Positions 32,274 to 41,200 of a stretch of 41,756 bases of DNA are shown piece after piece (position 1 is the stretch's first letter; each line of letters starts with the position of its first letter). The notes under the pieces are model-generated. The model was not told where the DNA came from. It was given only the letters and a program-made list of their open reading frames with translations, and did not search any database. A program made the position numbers and the translations under genes. Origin of the DNA: JBAZOD01 sp041648955 (lineage in GTDB: Bacteria; Patescibacteriota; Patescibacteriia; Patescibacteriales; JAQTRU01); NCBI GenBank assembly GCA_041648955.1, contig JBAZOD010000001.1, positions 1 through 41,756 on the forward strand. Direction: 5' to 3'.

Positions 32274-33035
32274 ATGAAAAAAATGATTTTTTCCGCAATA
32301 ATGTTTTTTCTCCTGCTTCAATTCGAAACAGCCTGGAGTATGGGACTTAAACTTCCCGAATTTGAAAAGGAAGAAAAAATCACTTTCACGAATAAAAGCA
32401 TACTTGCCATCCCCGATTTTTCTGCGCCGAAATCTTTTCCCAATTTAACCGAGAATAAACTTCATTCCGGTTATCAATTCAACGGTTATCAAGCGGCAGC
32501 CGCGACCAGCGAAACCTGGGAAAAAATAAAAGGAACTTGGGACGGACCGGTGACTAACGTCATCTTGAAAGTAACCGGGAAAAGCAATAATAATGTTTTT
32601 ATTTGGGCTGGAGTCCACTCTTTCTTTGATGCCTGGACCGACGCTACCGCTCATTCCCGGGGAGAAACTCATTTTTTCCACGGAGATAACAATTGGCATA
32701 TTGTAAAAAATTGCCGTGATTTCTCCGCTATCATGACGACTTTGAACTTCAGCCGCCGGATATTCATAGAAAAAATTCCGGTTAAAGAAGCAACTCAGGA
32801 TCTCATCTGTGTGGGTTTGATCAGGATTGTAATATTCAACACTTCCATGAAAATTATAAAAGGCGGCCCTGAAGTCTACAACGATCCTTATTATAATCAG
32901 CGCGCTATCACTTATTGGTGGTTTGGAGATGGAGGGCTGACAGATAAATATATCGCCACCGGCAGAATAACAACCCCCCTTCTTGATGGTTTGGCGATAG
33001 GAGGATTTATCTTTAAGAAAACATGGAAATTTTAA
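32274..33035 (+). CDS. Exported protein of unknown function
   Basis: Not recognised. 253 residues; ATG 32274 is preceded by AGGAGG (about 32262-32267). Signal peptide MKKMIFSAIMFFLLLQ, cleavage likely after AWS. The mature part has aromatic and Gly-rich segments (FIWAGVHSFFDAWTDATAHS, then a His-containing ETHFFHGDNNWHIV, then YYNQRAITYWWFGDGG). His and Asp residues in that middle part might bind a metal, but no known motif fits. More GC-rich than the ABC genes on both sides and in the opposite direction, with its own promoter and terminator. It lies between the HlyD-type gene and its ATPase gene. Confidence 0.75.
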   Translation: MKKMIFSAIMFFLLLQFETAWSMGLKLPEFEKEEKITFTNKSILAIPDFSAPKSFPNLTENKLHSGYQFNGYQAAAATSETWEKIKGTWDGPVTNVILKVTGKSNNNVFIWAGVHSFFDAWTDATAHSRGETHFFHGDNNWHIVKNCRDFSAIMTTLNFSRRIFIEKIPVKEATQDLICVGLIRIVIFNTSMKIIKGGPEVYNDPYYNQRAITYWWFGDGGLTDKYIATGRITTPLLDGLAIGGFIFKKTWKF

Positions 33036-33048
33036 CCATGGAACGCTG

Positions 33049-33080
33049 AAAAGGCGGTTTGATTATGAACCGCCTTTTTT
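33049..33080 (+). terminator. Terminator whose T-tail overlaps the HlyD-gene stop codon
   Basis: An 11-bp stem (AAAAGGCGGTT with its complement), an 8-base loop and six T (33075-33080). The last T residues are part of the minus-strand stop codon of the HlyD-type gene (33079-33081). Confidence 0.87.
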
Positions 33081-34992
33081 AATTGCTTGATTTTTCAAAA
33101 GTAATAACTTCATCGCCCGCTTTAATTCCTGATAAAATTTCCACAAAGCCCTCATCGCCCTTTAAACCAATTTCCACTGGTGTTTCCACCGCCTTTCCGT
33201 TTAAAAGAATTCTAACATATTTGCCATCGCCATTTTTTTCTATAACCGCTCGTGAAGGAACAAATAAAACATCTTTTCTTGAATTGGTTGTAATAATAAC
33301 ATTAGCCGTCATTCCGGGCTTAAAATTTGAAGAATAATTTATATTTTCTTCAGAAAACTCTACTTTTACTTTATAATAAATTACATCCTGAATAATTGTT
33401 TCTGCCGGCTCTATAGAATAAATTCTGCCGGAAAACTTTGTTTCGTCGCCAAGAGCATCAAGGGTTATTTCTACCGGATTTCCAATTTTAATTTTAGCAA
33501 TATCCGCTTCTGAAATGTCAACTTCAGTTTCAAAATTATTCTCACCAAGAATAGCTACTACCGGCTTTGCCGCCGACACCTGTTCTCCCACCTCATATTC
33601 CACTCTTATTACTGTGCCGGCGATTGGAGCTTTTATAATACTATCTTCTATCTGTTTTTTGGCTAAATTCAAAGCTGCTTCCGCTTGTTTAACTTGTGCT
33701 CGATACAAAGAAATATCTTGAGACCGGGCCGGAGATTTTAATTGTATAAATTGCATTTTTGCTACTTGCCAAGACTCCAAGCTATTATCAACCTTAGTTT
33801 GAACTGTGCCAATTTGCTGATCGCCTGAAACCCGAAGCGAAGCTAAATTATTTCTGGCTGATCGTTTTGCGTCGTCTAAATTAACTTGAGCTTTTGTTAA
33901 ATTGTTTTCTGCTTCCGCCACCTTCGTTTGATAAGTCAAAACTGCATCCTCAAAATTATGCTGAGCGGTTTGTAAAGAAGAAATCGCTGAGCTGATCGCG
34001 GTTATTTGAGCACTAATAGTAGCCTTATAAGCGTCCAGTTCTGCCTGAGTAAAAGTATATGAAACTATGCTACCTTCCAATGCTTTATAACAATAATCCA
34101 AACTTTTAAAGACTTCGTTAAGAGCACTCAGAGATGATTGGCTGGAGCTGGAAATATTATCATTAGATTGAGCTGCTTCTGCCGTAGAAAGTTTATTTTT
34201 AGCGATTGCTAAAAAAGCCAATCCGTTGGCATGAGAAGTTTCTGCACTCACTAAATATGTCTTATCTTTGGCCTCCATCGGCTCTCTAGCGTCATCATCA
34301 TCTAAAATTGTGTTTACGTTGTCGAGGGCTGTGTTGGCCACAACCAATTTATTATCAATTGTAGATAATAGCACATTCTTCTTATTATCAATTGATTGCT
34401 GATAAGTGCTTTTAGTATTAGCTAAATCAGTTTGAGCAATAACAACAGACTGCTCATAAGGAGTAACGCTATTTTCGCTCGCATCTTCTAAATCAGCTAA
34501 TGTTTTTTCTGCCTGAGATATATCTTCCGCAATTTTATTCTTTATTCTTTCTAATTCCGCTAAACTAGCCGAATAAGAAGCTTTTGCCTGATCAACTTGA
34601 GCCTGAGAAACAGCAATTTCCTGCGAGGTAGCCCCGGCTAATAATTTATTGAGGTTGGCATTGGCTACATCCAAGTTGGCCTGAGCTTCCTGTTCCTTAA
34701 TAGAAAGAGAGCTGTAATCTAATTCTGCCAAAATTTTTCCTTCCTCTGCCTTATCTCCGATTTTTACCGGTAAACTGCTAATTTTTCCGCTCTGCAAAAA
34801 ATTTAATTCAATTTCTTTCGCTGCTTTAACCGTGCCCACTTCACTCACAGTTTGGATTAAATTTCCTTTGGCCACTTTAATAGTCGTGTACTCTATTTTT
34901 TCTTTTCCCTTGAATAAAAAATATGAAGCCGCCAGCAAAACAACAAGCAAAATGATAATAATAATTTTGAATTTTTTTATAAACTTTATCAT
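33079..34992 (-). CDS. HlyD/MacA-type membrane fusion protein with an extended helical region
   Basis: 637 residues, against about 370-400 for MacA. One N-terminal span (about 8-27), the first half of a lipoyl domain (about 55-95, SGKISSLPVKIGDKAEEGKI), then about 350 residues of mostly helical, Ala/Gln/Asn/Ser-rich sequence, the second lipoyl half (about 455-480, IIKAPIAGTVIRVEYEVGEQ), a beta-barrel part with DISEADIAKIKIGNPVEI and a membrane-proximal domain to the end. In diderms such hairpins meet an outer-membrane channel; here they may span a thick wall or S-layer. It follows the response-regulator gene and probably once ran into the ATPase gene at 32202. Confidence 0.86.
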   Translation of the reverse strand: MIKFIKKFKIIIIILLVVLLAASYFLFKGKEKIEYTTIKVAKGNLIQTVSEVGTVKAAKEIELNFLQSGKISSLPVKIGDKAEEGKILAELDYSSLSIKEQEAQANLDVANANLNKLLAGATSQEIAVSQAQVDQAKASYSASLAELERIKNKIAEDISQAEKTLADLEDASENSVTPYEQSVVIAQTDLANTKSTYQQSIDNKKNVLLSTIDNKLVVANTALDNVNTILDDDDAREPMEAKDKTYLVSAETSHANGLAFLAIAKNKLSTAEAAQSNDNISSSSQSSLSALNEVFKSLDYCYKALEGSIVSYTFTQAELDAYKATISAQITAISSAISSLQTAQHNFEDAVLTYQTKVAEAENNLTKAQVNLDDAKRSARNNLASLRVSGDQQIGTVQTKVDNSLESWQVAKMQFIQLKSPARSQDISLYRAQVKQAEAALNLAKKQIEDSIIKAPIAGTVIRVEYEVGEQVSAAKPVVAILGENNFETEVDISEADIAKIKIGNPVEITLDALGDETKFSGRIYSIEPAETIIQDVIYYKVKVEFSEENINYSSNFKPGMTANVIITTNSRKDVLFVPSRAVIEKNGDGKYVRILLNGKAVETPVEIGLKGDEGFVEILSGIKAGDEVITFEKSSN

Positions 34993-35036
34993 ATTTTAAA
35001 AAACGCGTTTTTCAAATTTTTCCCCGCCTCTTTTTC

Positions 35037-35462
35037 TTATTCATTACGGGTAAAATCCCGCCGTGGCGATGATAATTTTTCAGCGTTCTCAATAATTTTT
35101 TTAATCTTGACTACAAAATCATCAACATTAAAATCATTTTTTATAAAATAATAATTAATTCCCAGAGCCGCGCCGCGGCTCTTAGTATCTTGATCGCTTA
35201 AATTTGTAAAAATAAAAATCGGCAAACCAGAAATATCGTTATCTGATCTTATCGCTTTGACCGCCTCAAAACCATCGATTCTCGGTAAAATTAAATCCAG
35301 AATAATAAAATCGGGCTTAGCCTTTTTTATCTCGTCCATGAGATTCTCAATTTCCATGTTCCCGGTATTAACTTCAACTTTAAAACCAGCCAAACTTAAT
35401 TTTGCCTGGAGACTATATAAAATATTAGCATCATCTTCAACAATATATATCTTTTTACTCAT
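35037..35462 (-). CDS. Stand-alone response regulator receiver domain
   Basis: 141 residues, a single REC domain with no output domain. Acidic pocket Glu9/Asp10/Asp11 (VEDDAN), phosphorylation site Asp56 (IILDLILPR), switch Thr86 (FIFTNLS) and Lys108 (YFIKND) are all in place, so it should be phosphorylatable. The last 20 residues are a basic, probably unfolded tail. No histidine kinase is nearby. It is the first gene of the transcript that continues into the HlyD-type gene 44 bases later, which is an unusual pairing. Confidence 0.88.
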   Translation of the reverse strand: MSKKIYIVEDDANILYSLQAKLSLAGFKVEVNTGNMEIENLMDEIKKAKPDFIILDLILPRIDGFEAVKAIRSDNDISGLPIFIFTNLSDQDTKSRGAALGINYYFIKNDFNVDDFVVKIKKIIENAEKLSSPRRDFTRNE

Positions 35463-35488
35463 AATTATCTTAAAAATTATCTTATTAC

Positions 35489-35517
35489 ATTATAGCAATT
35501 TGCGCTTATTTTTACAA
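35489..35517 (-). promoter_or_regulatory. Promoter for the response regulator-HlyD unit
   Basis: Read on the minus strand: TTGTAA (35517-35512), a 17-base spacer and a perfect TATAAT (35494-35489) preceded by TG. Predicted start at 35482, a 20-base leader without an obvious Shine-Dalgarno. Confidence 0.65.
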
Positions 35518-35573
35518 ATTAACCTTTCAGTATACACTAATTATTATAATATTTAATTTATAATGAAAAAATA

Positions 35574-35605
35574 AAAAAAGACCCTTTGAAAAATGGGCCT
35601 TTTTT
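35574..35605 (-). terminator. Intrinsic terminator after the second ABC module
   Basis: Read on the minus strand: AAAGGCCC, a 10-base loop, GGGTCTTT and a T-run. One pair is G-T on this strand and would be A-C on the other, so it is built for minus-strand transcripts. It starts 9 bases after the permease stop codon. Confidence 0.82.
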
Positions 35606-35614
35606 AACAATATT

Positions 35615-36826
35615 TTATTTATATCTAAGGGCGGTTAAGGGATTAAGTTTTCCAGCTTTATTAGAAGGATAAATTCCGGTCATAAAACCAATTAGGGTCG
35701 AAAAAACTATAATAACCGCAATAAACCAGGGTGGATTATAAAACAAATCAATAGCTTGTCCTCCAAAAGTTTTGGCTAAAATATTCACTCCGATATTGGC
35801 GATTTCACTGGCAAAAAATCCAACTAAAACTCCGCCGACACCCCCCATAAATCCCATAATCACCGATTCCATCAAAAATAAAATTTTTATATCTCTTCTT
35901 GTAACTCCTATCGCCCGCATAATTCCAATTTCATTTATTCTTTCCAACAAAGCAATAGTCATAGTATTAAACATGCCGATAGCAGAAACCACTAACGCTA
36001 CTAAGCCAAAAAGAGATAAAATTAATTGGACAACGCTAAATATTTTATTAGCCTGGTCTATCGTATCCGATAATGAAGAAACTAAAAAACCACTATTTAT
36101 AATTTTATCTCTCACTCCAACCATATATTCACTGGCAGAAACTTTTACTTTTAGTTGATCATAATTAGTGATCGCCAAATCACTTATCATTTTTCTTGGT
36201 ATAAAAACGTAATTTAAAGTTTCATCATCTATTACCCCGACAATTTTATATTGCTCTTCTCTTTTTGATATTGTCACCTCCTCCCCTGAACTATCAGAAT
36301 CATCTATTGTTGTTACAGGAATAAATAAAGTTAAAAAAGCTTCTTTTCCTATTATTTGCTCCGGTTCTAAATTAAATAATTTCGCACCGGCGGAAGACAC
36401 AACAATCTCTCCTTGATTGTCATTCTCAATAGTTTTTCCATATTTCACGCTGGTGCCGCTTAAACGAAAATACGACGGATCAACGGCCTGGATAAAACCA
36501 TCACCGATAATATTATCTACCATCAATTGTCCGGAAAAATGAATAACCGGACTTACTTCTTCCACCTCAGGAATTTGCTTAATTGTTTCTATATCCTCGT
36601 CCGATAAAGTTATTAAATCTGTTGCACCGGGCGCCACGTCTAAACTAAGTAAAGAATCGGCTGTGGTGATTCTGCTTAAAATAGCATTCTGCAATCCATA
36701 TCCCAAAGATACCAAAAAAAGAACTGTGCCAATACCAACGCTCACGCCTAAAATCGTCAAAAAAGTCCTTAATGGCCTAGTTTTAAACATTCTAGTTGAT
36801 AATAAAAACAAATCTGTAAATCTCAT
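35615..36826 (-). CDS. MacB-like ABC transporter permease (FtsX type)
   Basis: 403 residues. N-terminal span with RTFLTILGVSVGIGTVLFLV, an extracytoplasmic MacB-type domain (about 45-265), then three spans with SAIGMFNTMTIALLERINEI and GIMRAIGVTRRDI, and SNKAGKLNPLTALRYK at the end. It is the partner of the extended ATPase upstream (47 bases apart, with a small hairpin in the gap). Only one permease is encoded in this module, so it probably works as a homodimer. Confidence 0.88.
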   Translation of the reverse strand: MRFTDLFLLSTRMFKTRPLRTFLTILGVSVGIGTVLFLVSLGYGLQNAILSRITTADSLLSLDVAPGATDLITLSDEDIETIKQIPEVEEVSPVIHFSGQLMVDNIIGDGFIQAVDPSYFRLSGTSVKYGKTIENDNQGEIVVSSAGAKLFNLEPEQIIGKEAFLTLFIPVTTIDDSDSSGEEVTISKREEQYKIVGVIDDETLNYVFIPRKMISDLAITNYDQLKVKVSASEYMVGVRDKIINSGFLVSSLSDTIDQANKIFSVVQLILSLFGLVALVVSAIGMFNTMTIALLERINEIGIMRAIGVTRRDIKILFLMESVIMGFMGGVGGVLVGFFASEIANIGVNILAKTFGGQAIDLFYNPPWFIAVIIVFSTLIGFMTGIYPSNKAGKLNPLTALRYK

Positions 36827-36845
36827 TTTTTTATATTATTTTTTA

Positions 36846-36867
36846 CTAGAGGCGAACTATCCTCTAG
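36846..36867 (-). other. Intercistronic hairpin
   Basis: CTAGAGG (36846-36852) and CCTCTAG (36861-36867) form a perfect 7-bp stem with an 8-base loop between the ATPase and permease genes. No T-run follows on the minus strand, so it is not a classical terminator; it may affect mRNA stability or the ratio of the two products. Confidence 0.45.
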
Positions 36868-36873
36868 CTAATA

Positions 36874-38217
36874 TTATTTAAATTTTCCTAAAATTAATAA
36901 CTCTAGTCTCCTCGCTATTTTCCTTGTAACTCTTTTATCCAAGCCGGCTCCTCCTTTTTGGGGAGACAAATCTATTTTCTTACTAAAAGCATTCCGATCT
37001 ATTTTATTTTCCAACCTCATTTTTATTGCTTCATCAATAACTTTAACAGAAGCTAAATCAGGCGTTTTAACATCAAAAGATTTCAAAAGATAACTTCTAA
37101 TTCTCCCGACGGCGCTGCCAATCTCTCCTTTACCAGAAATAATTTCTTCATCTCTTTTTTCTAAAATTCTTATCTCCTCTATAATATTTCTTATTTTTAC
37201 TGATAAGCTGAGAGCTGCACGCTTATTCATGCCCAAACCACCCCGCTCAATCTCATCGTCCAAATATTTAAACAGGGAATTATCTTGGCTTCCACTTTTT
37301 GCCCCTGACATCATTAAATTCGCGACTCTTTTCTCTATCATTCCTATTTCTTCTCCACTCATTTCCAGCAAAGCTTCAGAAACAATTTGTTTTGCTTTAA
37401 AGGGAGCTAATAAATTTCCTACCGCCCCAGATATATCTGAAAAAGTTCTTCCTAATAATTCCAATTCTTTGGAAACCGGCGTGCCCGGCATTTCTTTTGT
37501 AATTGGAGTTATCCCTTGTCTATTAGCCTCTACCTTTGTAATTTCACCATCTTTTATAAAAAATACCCTGTCGGCAATACCTAAAGAAGCAGGATTATGA
37601 GTTACTAAAATAACGGTTTTTTTATCTCGACGATTAAGATCTTTTAAAAGAGCTAAAACATCTTCAGCCGATCTGGAATCTAAATTTCCAACCGGTTCAT
37701 CCGCTAATAGTATTTCCGGATCATTCATCAACGATCTAGTTATCGCCACTCTTTGCTGTTGGCCTCCGGATAGTTCGTTGGGAAATTTGTTTGCCTGCTC
37801 TTTCACTCCAAAATGAGCTAATAAATTCATGGCTCTTTTTTCTCTTTCTTTCGTATTTCCTCCGATAGCTATTTGCGGCAAAATAACATTTTTAAATATG
37901 CTTAGCGAATTTATCAAATAATATGCCTGAAAAATCATTCCTATCTTCTTCTGATGCATCTCTTCCAATTCCTTATAATTAAGTTTGGCAATATTTTTAT
38001 CTTGAATAAAAATATCTCCGGCGGTGTTTGTTTCTAAACCGGCGATTGAATAAAGCAAAGTTGATTTGCCGCAGCCGGAAGGACCAAAAAAAATAATAAA
38101 TTCTCCCGGATAAATATCCAAATTAATTTTCTTCAAGGCGCGCACTTCATTCAGCTTGCCCAGAAAATATGTCACGTTTAAGTTCCTTATTTTGATTATA
38201 GGCTTTTTTTCCTCCAT
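36874..38217 (-). CDS. ABC exporter ATPase with a long C-terminal helical extension
   Basis: 447 residues, about twice the family length. Residues 1-235 are a complete MacB/LolD-type ATPase: Walker A GPSGCGKST at 45-53, Q-loop IFQAYYL, signature LSGGQ at 149-153, Walker B ILLADE at 169-174 and switch His207. Residues about 240-447 form a Lys/Glu/Ile/Leu-rich, mostly helical part with PFKAKQIVSEALLEMSGEEI, DDEIERGGLGMNKRAAL and a basic C-terminus (DKRVTRKIARRLELLILG). I do not recognise this extension. It may bind the permease, nucleotide or a regulator. It follows the Fn3 protein gene by 38 bases. Confidence 0.88.
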   Translation of the reverse strand: MEEKKPIIKIRNLNVTYFLGKLNEVRALKKINLDIYPGEFIIFFGPSGCGKSTLLYSIAGLETNTAGDIFIQDKNIAKLNYKELEEMHQKKIGMIFQAYYLINSLSIFKNVILPQIAIGGNTKEREKRAMNLLAHFGVKEQANKFPNELSGGQQQRVAITRSLMNDPEILLADEPVGNLDSRSAEDVLALLKDLNRRDKKTVILVTHNPASLGIADRVFFIKDGEITKVEANRQGITPITKEMPGTPVSKELELLGRTFSDISGAVGNLLAPFKAKQIVSEALLEMSGEEIGMIEKRVANLMMSGAKSGSQDNSLFKYLDDEIERGGLGMNKRAALSLSVKIRNIIEEIRILEKRDEEIISGKGEIGSAVGRIRSYLLKSFDVKTPDLASVKVIDEAIKMRLENKIDRNAFSKKIDLSPQKGGAGLDKRVTRKIARRLELLILGKFK

Positions 38218-38255
38218 TTGATTTATTAATTATTCCGAGAGAATAAATTTAAATT

Positions 38256-41200
38256 TTATTGATTGACTTTCTTCATCCAGCCAAAGACATCTTCCATATT
38301 CTTCATAATAACCTGGAAGACGGAATCGCTCTGTTGAGGAGTGAGAATGGTATAAACTTTAGATAAAGAAACATTGCCGCCAGAATCAATACTTTCCACT
38401 CGGAAAGAATAAACCTTGCCCGGCTCAAATTTAGTGATAACCGCTACATGTTTTTTGGTATAGTTAGCATCAACTTTAGTTGATTCTGCCATTTCTTTGT
38501 CAGAGGCGGCAATGCCAGATTGATAATAAACTCTAGTGGTAGATGGCTCATTGGTCATCCAGGAAATAATAGTCTGAATCTTTGCCTCTTTCCCGGGAGA
38601 AATGGCTGAGTTAGTCTGGACTTGATAAATCACGGGCGGCAAATCATCTTCCGAAGTGGAAAAAGAATCTATATTTTTCTCAGCGGTATTATTGCTTAAA
38701 TCTGAGCTAAGCAAGTCTATTTGATAAATTACTCCGGGCTCAAAATCGTTGACATTTATCTCATGAATTGTAGTAATAGCCTTATCATATTTGGTGCGCG
38801 CTTCGTCTTTGGCTAAAATATTATTTCGATACGGAGTATATCTGACGGTTGAATCCGCCTCTACATTGGTTACCCATTTAAAAGCCCCTTCAGTAACAGA
38901 AATATTTTGGACGGCATAACTGCCAATTTCCAAAATCTCTTTTGCGGTTCGAAATGTAAAATCATTAGATCTGGCTTCTGGCCCGATTGGTGCTTGGCTT
39001 CTTAATTGATAATGATAAACGCTGTCTGGCTCCAAATCATGCACCATTACCAAATGATCGGTTGTTTTATCAGTTGGATTGCCGACAATCTGCAAATATG
39101 GGTCATCAGAAGCGATTCTATATCCATCATCTTTAGCGATAGCTATCAACGAATTAGCTTCTTTGTTTGTCTTCCAAATAATAGTTGCGGTTTTAGCTGT
39201 AATTAACACTTTCGGCTCGCCGCTAAGTAGTGGCGCTGGTATAGCACGAGCCAAATCTTCTATGGAATTCTGTTGAACCATAAGACTTGATTCAAGAGAG
39301 CTTAAAGATACTTTTGAAACTGTCTGTTTTATAATGCTCATAGCCTTCGCTACTGCCTGCGAAGCCATATCTAAAAGACTATTAGCTTTTTCTGTTTCCG
39401 CTTCTTGATTTTTAATCTCAGCTTTTTGCTGATCCAGTTCTTGAGTTAATTTCTCTACGTCTTGATAGCTTAACTCGCTTCCTGCCTGTTGTTGCAGTTC
39501 TTCAGATAAAGATAAAGTGGTAAAAGTGGAACCCGTTCCTCGACCTAAATTGCCAGCCGCATCTTTTCCTGAAACTTCATAATAATAAGTCTGTTCCGGT
39601 AATAAACTACTTAAAGTGATTGAATGAGAAGTATCTGAACCCCATTTCCCCGACATTAACCCATAGCTATTGGAATAGCCATATTCCACAAAACTATCTG
39701 CGCTTTCATCTGTTGTCCATTTCACTATAGCGGAATCAGAAGTTATATCAGTCACACTGATTCCCGTAACAGTCGGGGCAGTTTTATCAGACGATGCGCC
39801 ACCAGCACTAGGAACAGTAATAAATATAGTTCCTCCGTTATTGCTAGCCTCCACACTATCTACTCCAGCCTGTCTAGCCACCGCTTCTCTGGCCACTACC
39901 GTTGCCTCTTCTGATAATGTTTCTAAAGTAGCAAAAGTATATTCAGCGCTAGAAGTGGCATTGCTATTAGCATCAGTCGAAGTTACTTTATAATAATATG
40001 TTGTGTCCGCTGTTAAATCCGACAAAACCATAACATGGCTCGTGTTCAAATTCCCTGAAGAAGAAGAAAGTGTATATACTCCAGAAGTCGTGCCATAGTC
40101 AACCTGTGAATCAGAAAATTCGTTTGTGGCCCAATTGATGGCAGCCGAAACGTCGGCAATCGGATTGGCAGTCGGATTCACAGTAATATTCGGAGCAACA
40201 GAATCTAAAGAGGTTGAAAATGAATAATACTTAACTACGCCGTCAACGACATTTTTGTCTTGAGCCACTCCGGATTCAACATAATAATAATATGTAGTGC
40301 CTTCTGACAAGCCAGAAATAGTGACAGAATGATTCGTGGTTTCAACGCTGTCACCCTCTTCCGCATAATCGCTCATATCCGGATTAACCGAATAGACAAC
40401 ATTGGAATTGCTGTTAGAATTTGTAGTCCAGGTAATTCTCACTGTCGCATTTCCCGCTTCTACGGCTGATACGCCCGAAATAGTCGGGCCATTTTGAGTT
40501 GTAAAATAATATCCATCTACACCATCTGTGCTGCTGGCCGTATTTGTGCTCACATCTGTTGATTTCACTTTATAATAATAAACAGTAGCAGGAGAAAGCC
40601 CAGAGAGAGTCACGGTATGCGCCCCCAAACCAGCGGCATTATTTAGCATTGAGGCCACTCCTTCATAAGGAGCATCGGAAAAATCACCTCCCTGGGAAGT
40701 AATATACTCAATTCTAGAATCAGCTAACTCATCAGTATCCCAAGTAATTGTCGCAGATTGAGTGGTAACATTAGAAGAAACAACATTTGAAATAACTGGA
40801 GGAGTTGTTTCTACACCGCCACCTCCCTCGGAGCCATCCTGGATTCCATTAGCAGTTCCCTGCACTACAGACGAATAGCCGGAAACATTGCCGGCAGCAT
40901 CAATGGCAATAACTTTATAATAATGAGTGCTGCCTTCATCTAAATTAAAATCGGCATAATAATTCTGTTCTCTATTATTGATAGTTGATTCTAAAGTATA
41001 AGAAGATCCGTTAGTGGAATGGTAAACTTGATATGAACTGAAAGTATGGGTTGGTTCGGCAATAACACCCCAGGCGACAAACAAACCGTATATTTGCGGA
41101 TCTAAAGATAAATTGGAAATATCCTGCACCATAGCATTATTAGGGGTTGCCGGAGTAGTTACATTTACTGCGCTTACATTACCATAGGCATCTTTAAATT

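Noticed and set aside
785..33080. Integron-type gene cassettes
   Set aside because: The orphan units have own promoters and lack attC-like paired core sites; no integrase is in the window.
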